From NCBI RefSeq assembly GCF_016595245.1, contig NZ_JAENHM010000035.1, positions 1 through 32,353 of the forward strand: 32,353 nt of DNA, given 5' to 3'. This DNA comes from Azospirillum endophyticum (GTDB taxonomy: Bacteria > Pseudomonadota > Alphaproteobacteria > Azospirillales > Azospirillaceae). The first letter of the stretch is position 1, and each line of letters opens with the position of its first letter. The position numbers were made by a program, and so were the translations under genes. This document shows positions 32,328-32,353 of the stretch, one piece after another. The notes beneath the pieces are model-generated. The model searched no databases. It saw nothing but the letters and a program-made list of their open reading frames with translations, and had not been told where the DNA came from.

Positions 32328-32353
32328 CCCCCCCCCCCCCCCCCCCCCCCCCC
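32328..32353. other. 26-base C homopolymer at the window edge
   Basis: The window ends in an uninterrupted run of C. A natural run of this length is unlikely here. It is more probably a sequencing or assembly artefact at a contig end, so the last few dozen bases should not be over-read. Confidence 0.8.

Noticed and set aside
1..32353. CRISPR array or other regularly spaced repeats
   Set aside because: No series of direct repeats with unique spacers was seen; repeats here are palindromic elements, one 14-bp tandem copy and coding repeats.

Overview
The window looks like chromosome of an Azospirillum-like alphaproteobacterium (Rhodospirillales). The grounds are high GC, frequent GTG and TTG starts, a SAM-II riboswitch, a short-form HisG, a UPF0262 gene, the gene order infA-maf-RNase E/G-yacG, and a dense chemosensory operon. 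This placement comes from gene content and was not confirmed by a search. The right edge ends in a 26-base C run that looks like a contig-end artefact.

Layout. Positions 1-2870 are an accessory strip abutting the 3' end of a tRNA-Phe gene. It holds an AT-richer partial reading frame, a frameshifted IS701-type transposase remnant, a small Cys-rich gene, a TacA/TacT-type toxin-antitoxin pair with a palindromic operator over its promoter, and a small membrane protein broken by an amber codon. Positions 2875-5478 (minus strand) are a housekeeping block: tRNA-Phe, yacG, RNase E/G, maf, infA. Positions 5647-10814 hold a lytic-transglycosylase-like protein, a Cache-type hybrid histidine kinase and, divergently, a PepSY membrane protein with an FNR/FixK-like box. 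Positions 10846-13856 (minus strand) carry hisG, hisD, UPF0262 and a low-molecular-weight phosphatase family gene.

Positions 14025-17994 (plus strand) form a methionine-uptake operon: promoter, SAM-II riboswitch, a 28-codon leader ORF rich in Met and Cys near its end, a small conserved-looking gene, then metQ-metN-metI-metQ. An intrinsic terminator sits between the first metQ and metN. The operon therefore appears to have several layers of control.

Positions 17966-21775 (minus strand) encode a very large protein made of two successive TPR plus glycosyltransferase-like modules. A GC-rich palindromic element lies in frame inside the second module. A similar palindrome forms the 3' end of the last gene of the window.

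Positions 21968-32285 (plus strand) are one tightly packed chemosensory operon: CheY-like receiver, CheC, a soluble receptor with two complete signalling tips exactly 300 residues apart, a protein with three CheW domains, CheB, a HEAT-repeat protein, CheR, a second CheY-like receiver, CheA and a small STAS-like protein. Duplication of the signalling tip and triplication of the coupling domain in neighbouring genes is the most unusual feature. It suggests an array whose parts are covalently pre-linked. What it senses and what it controls cannot be read from this window.
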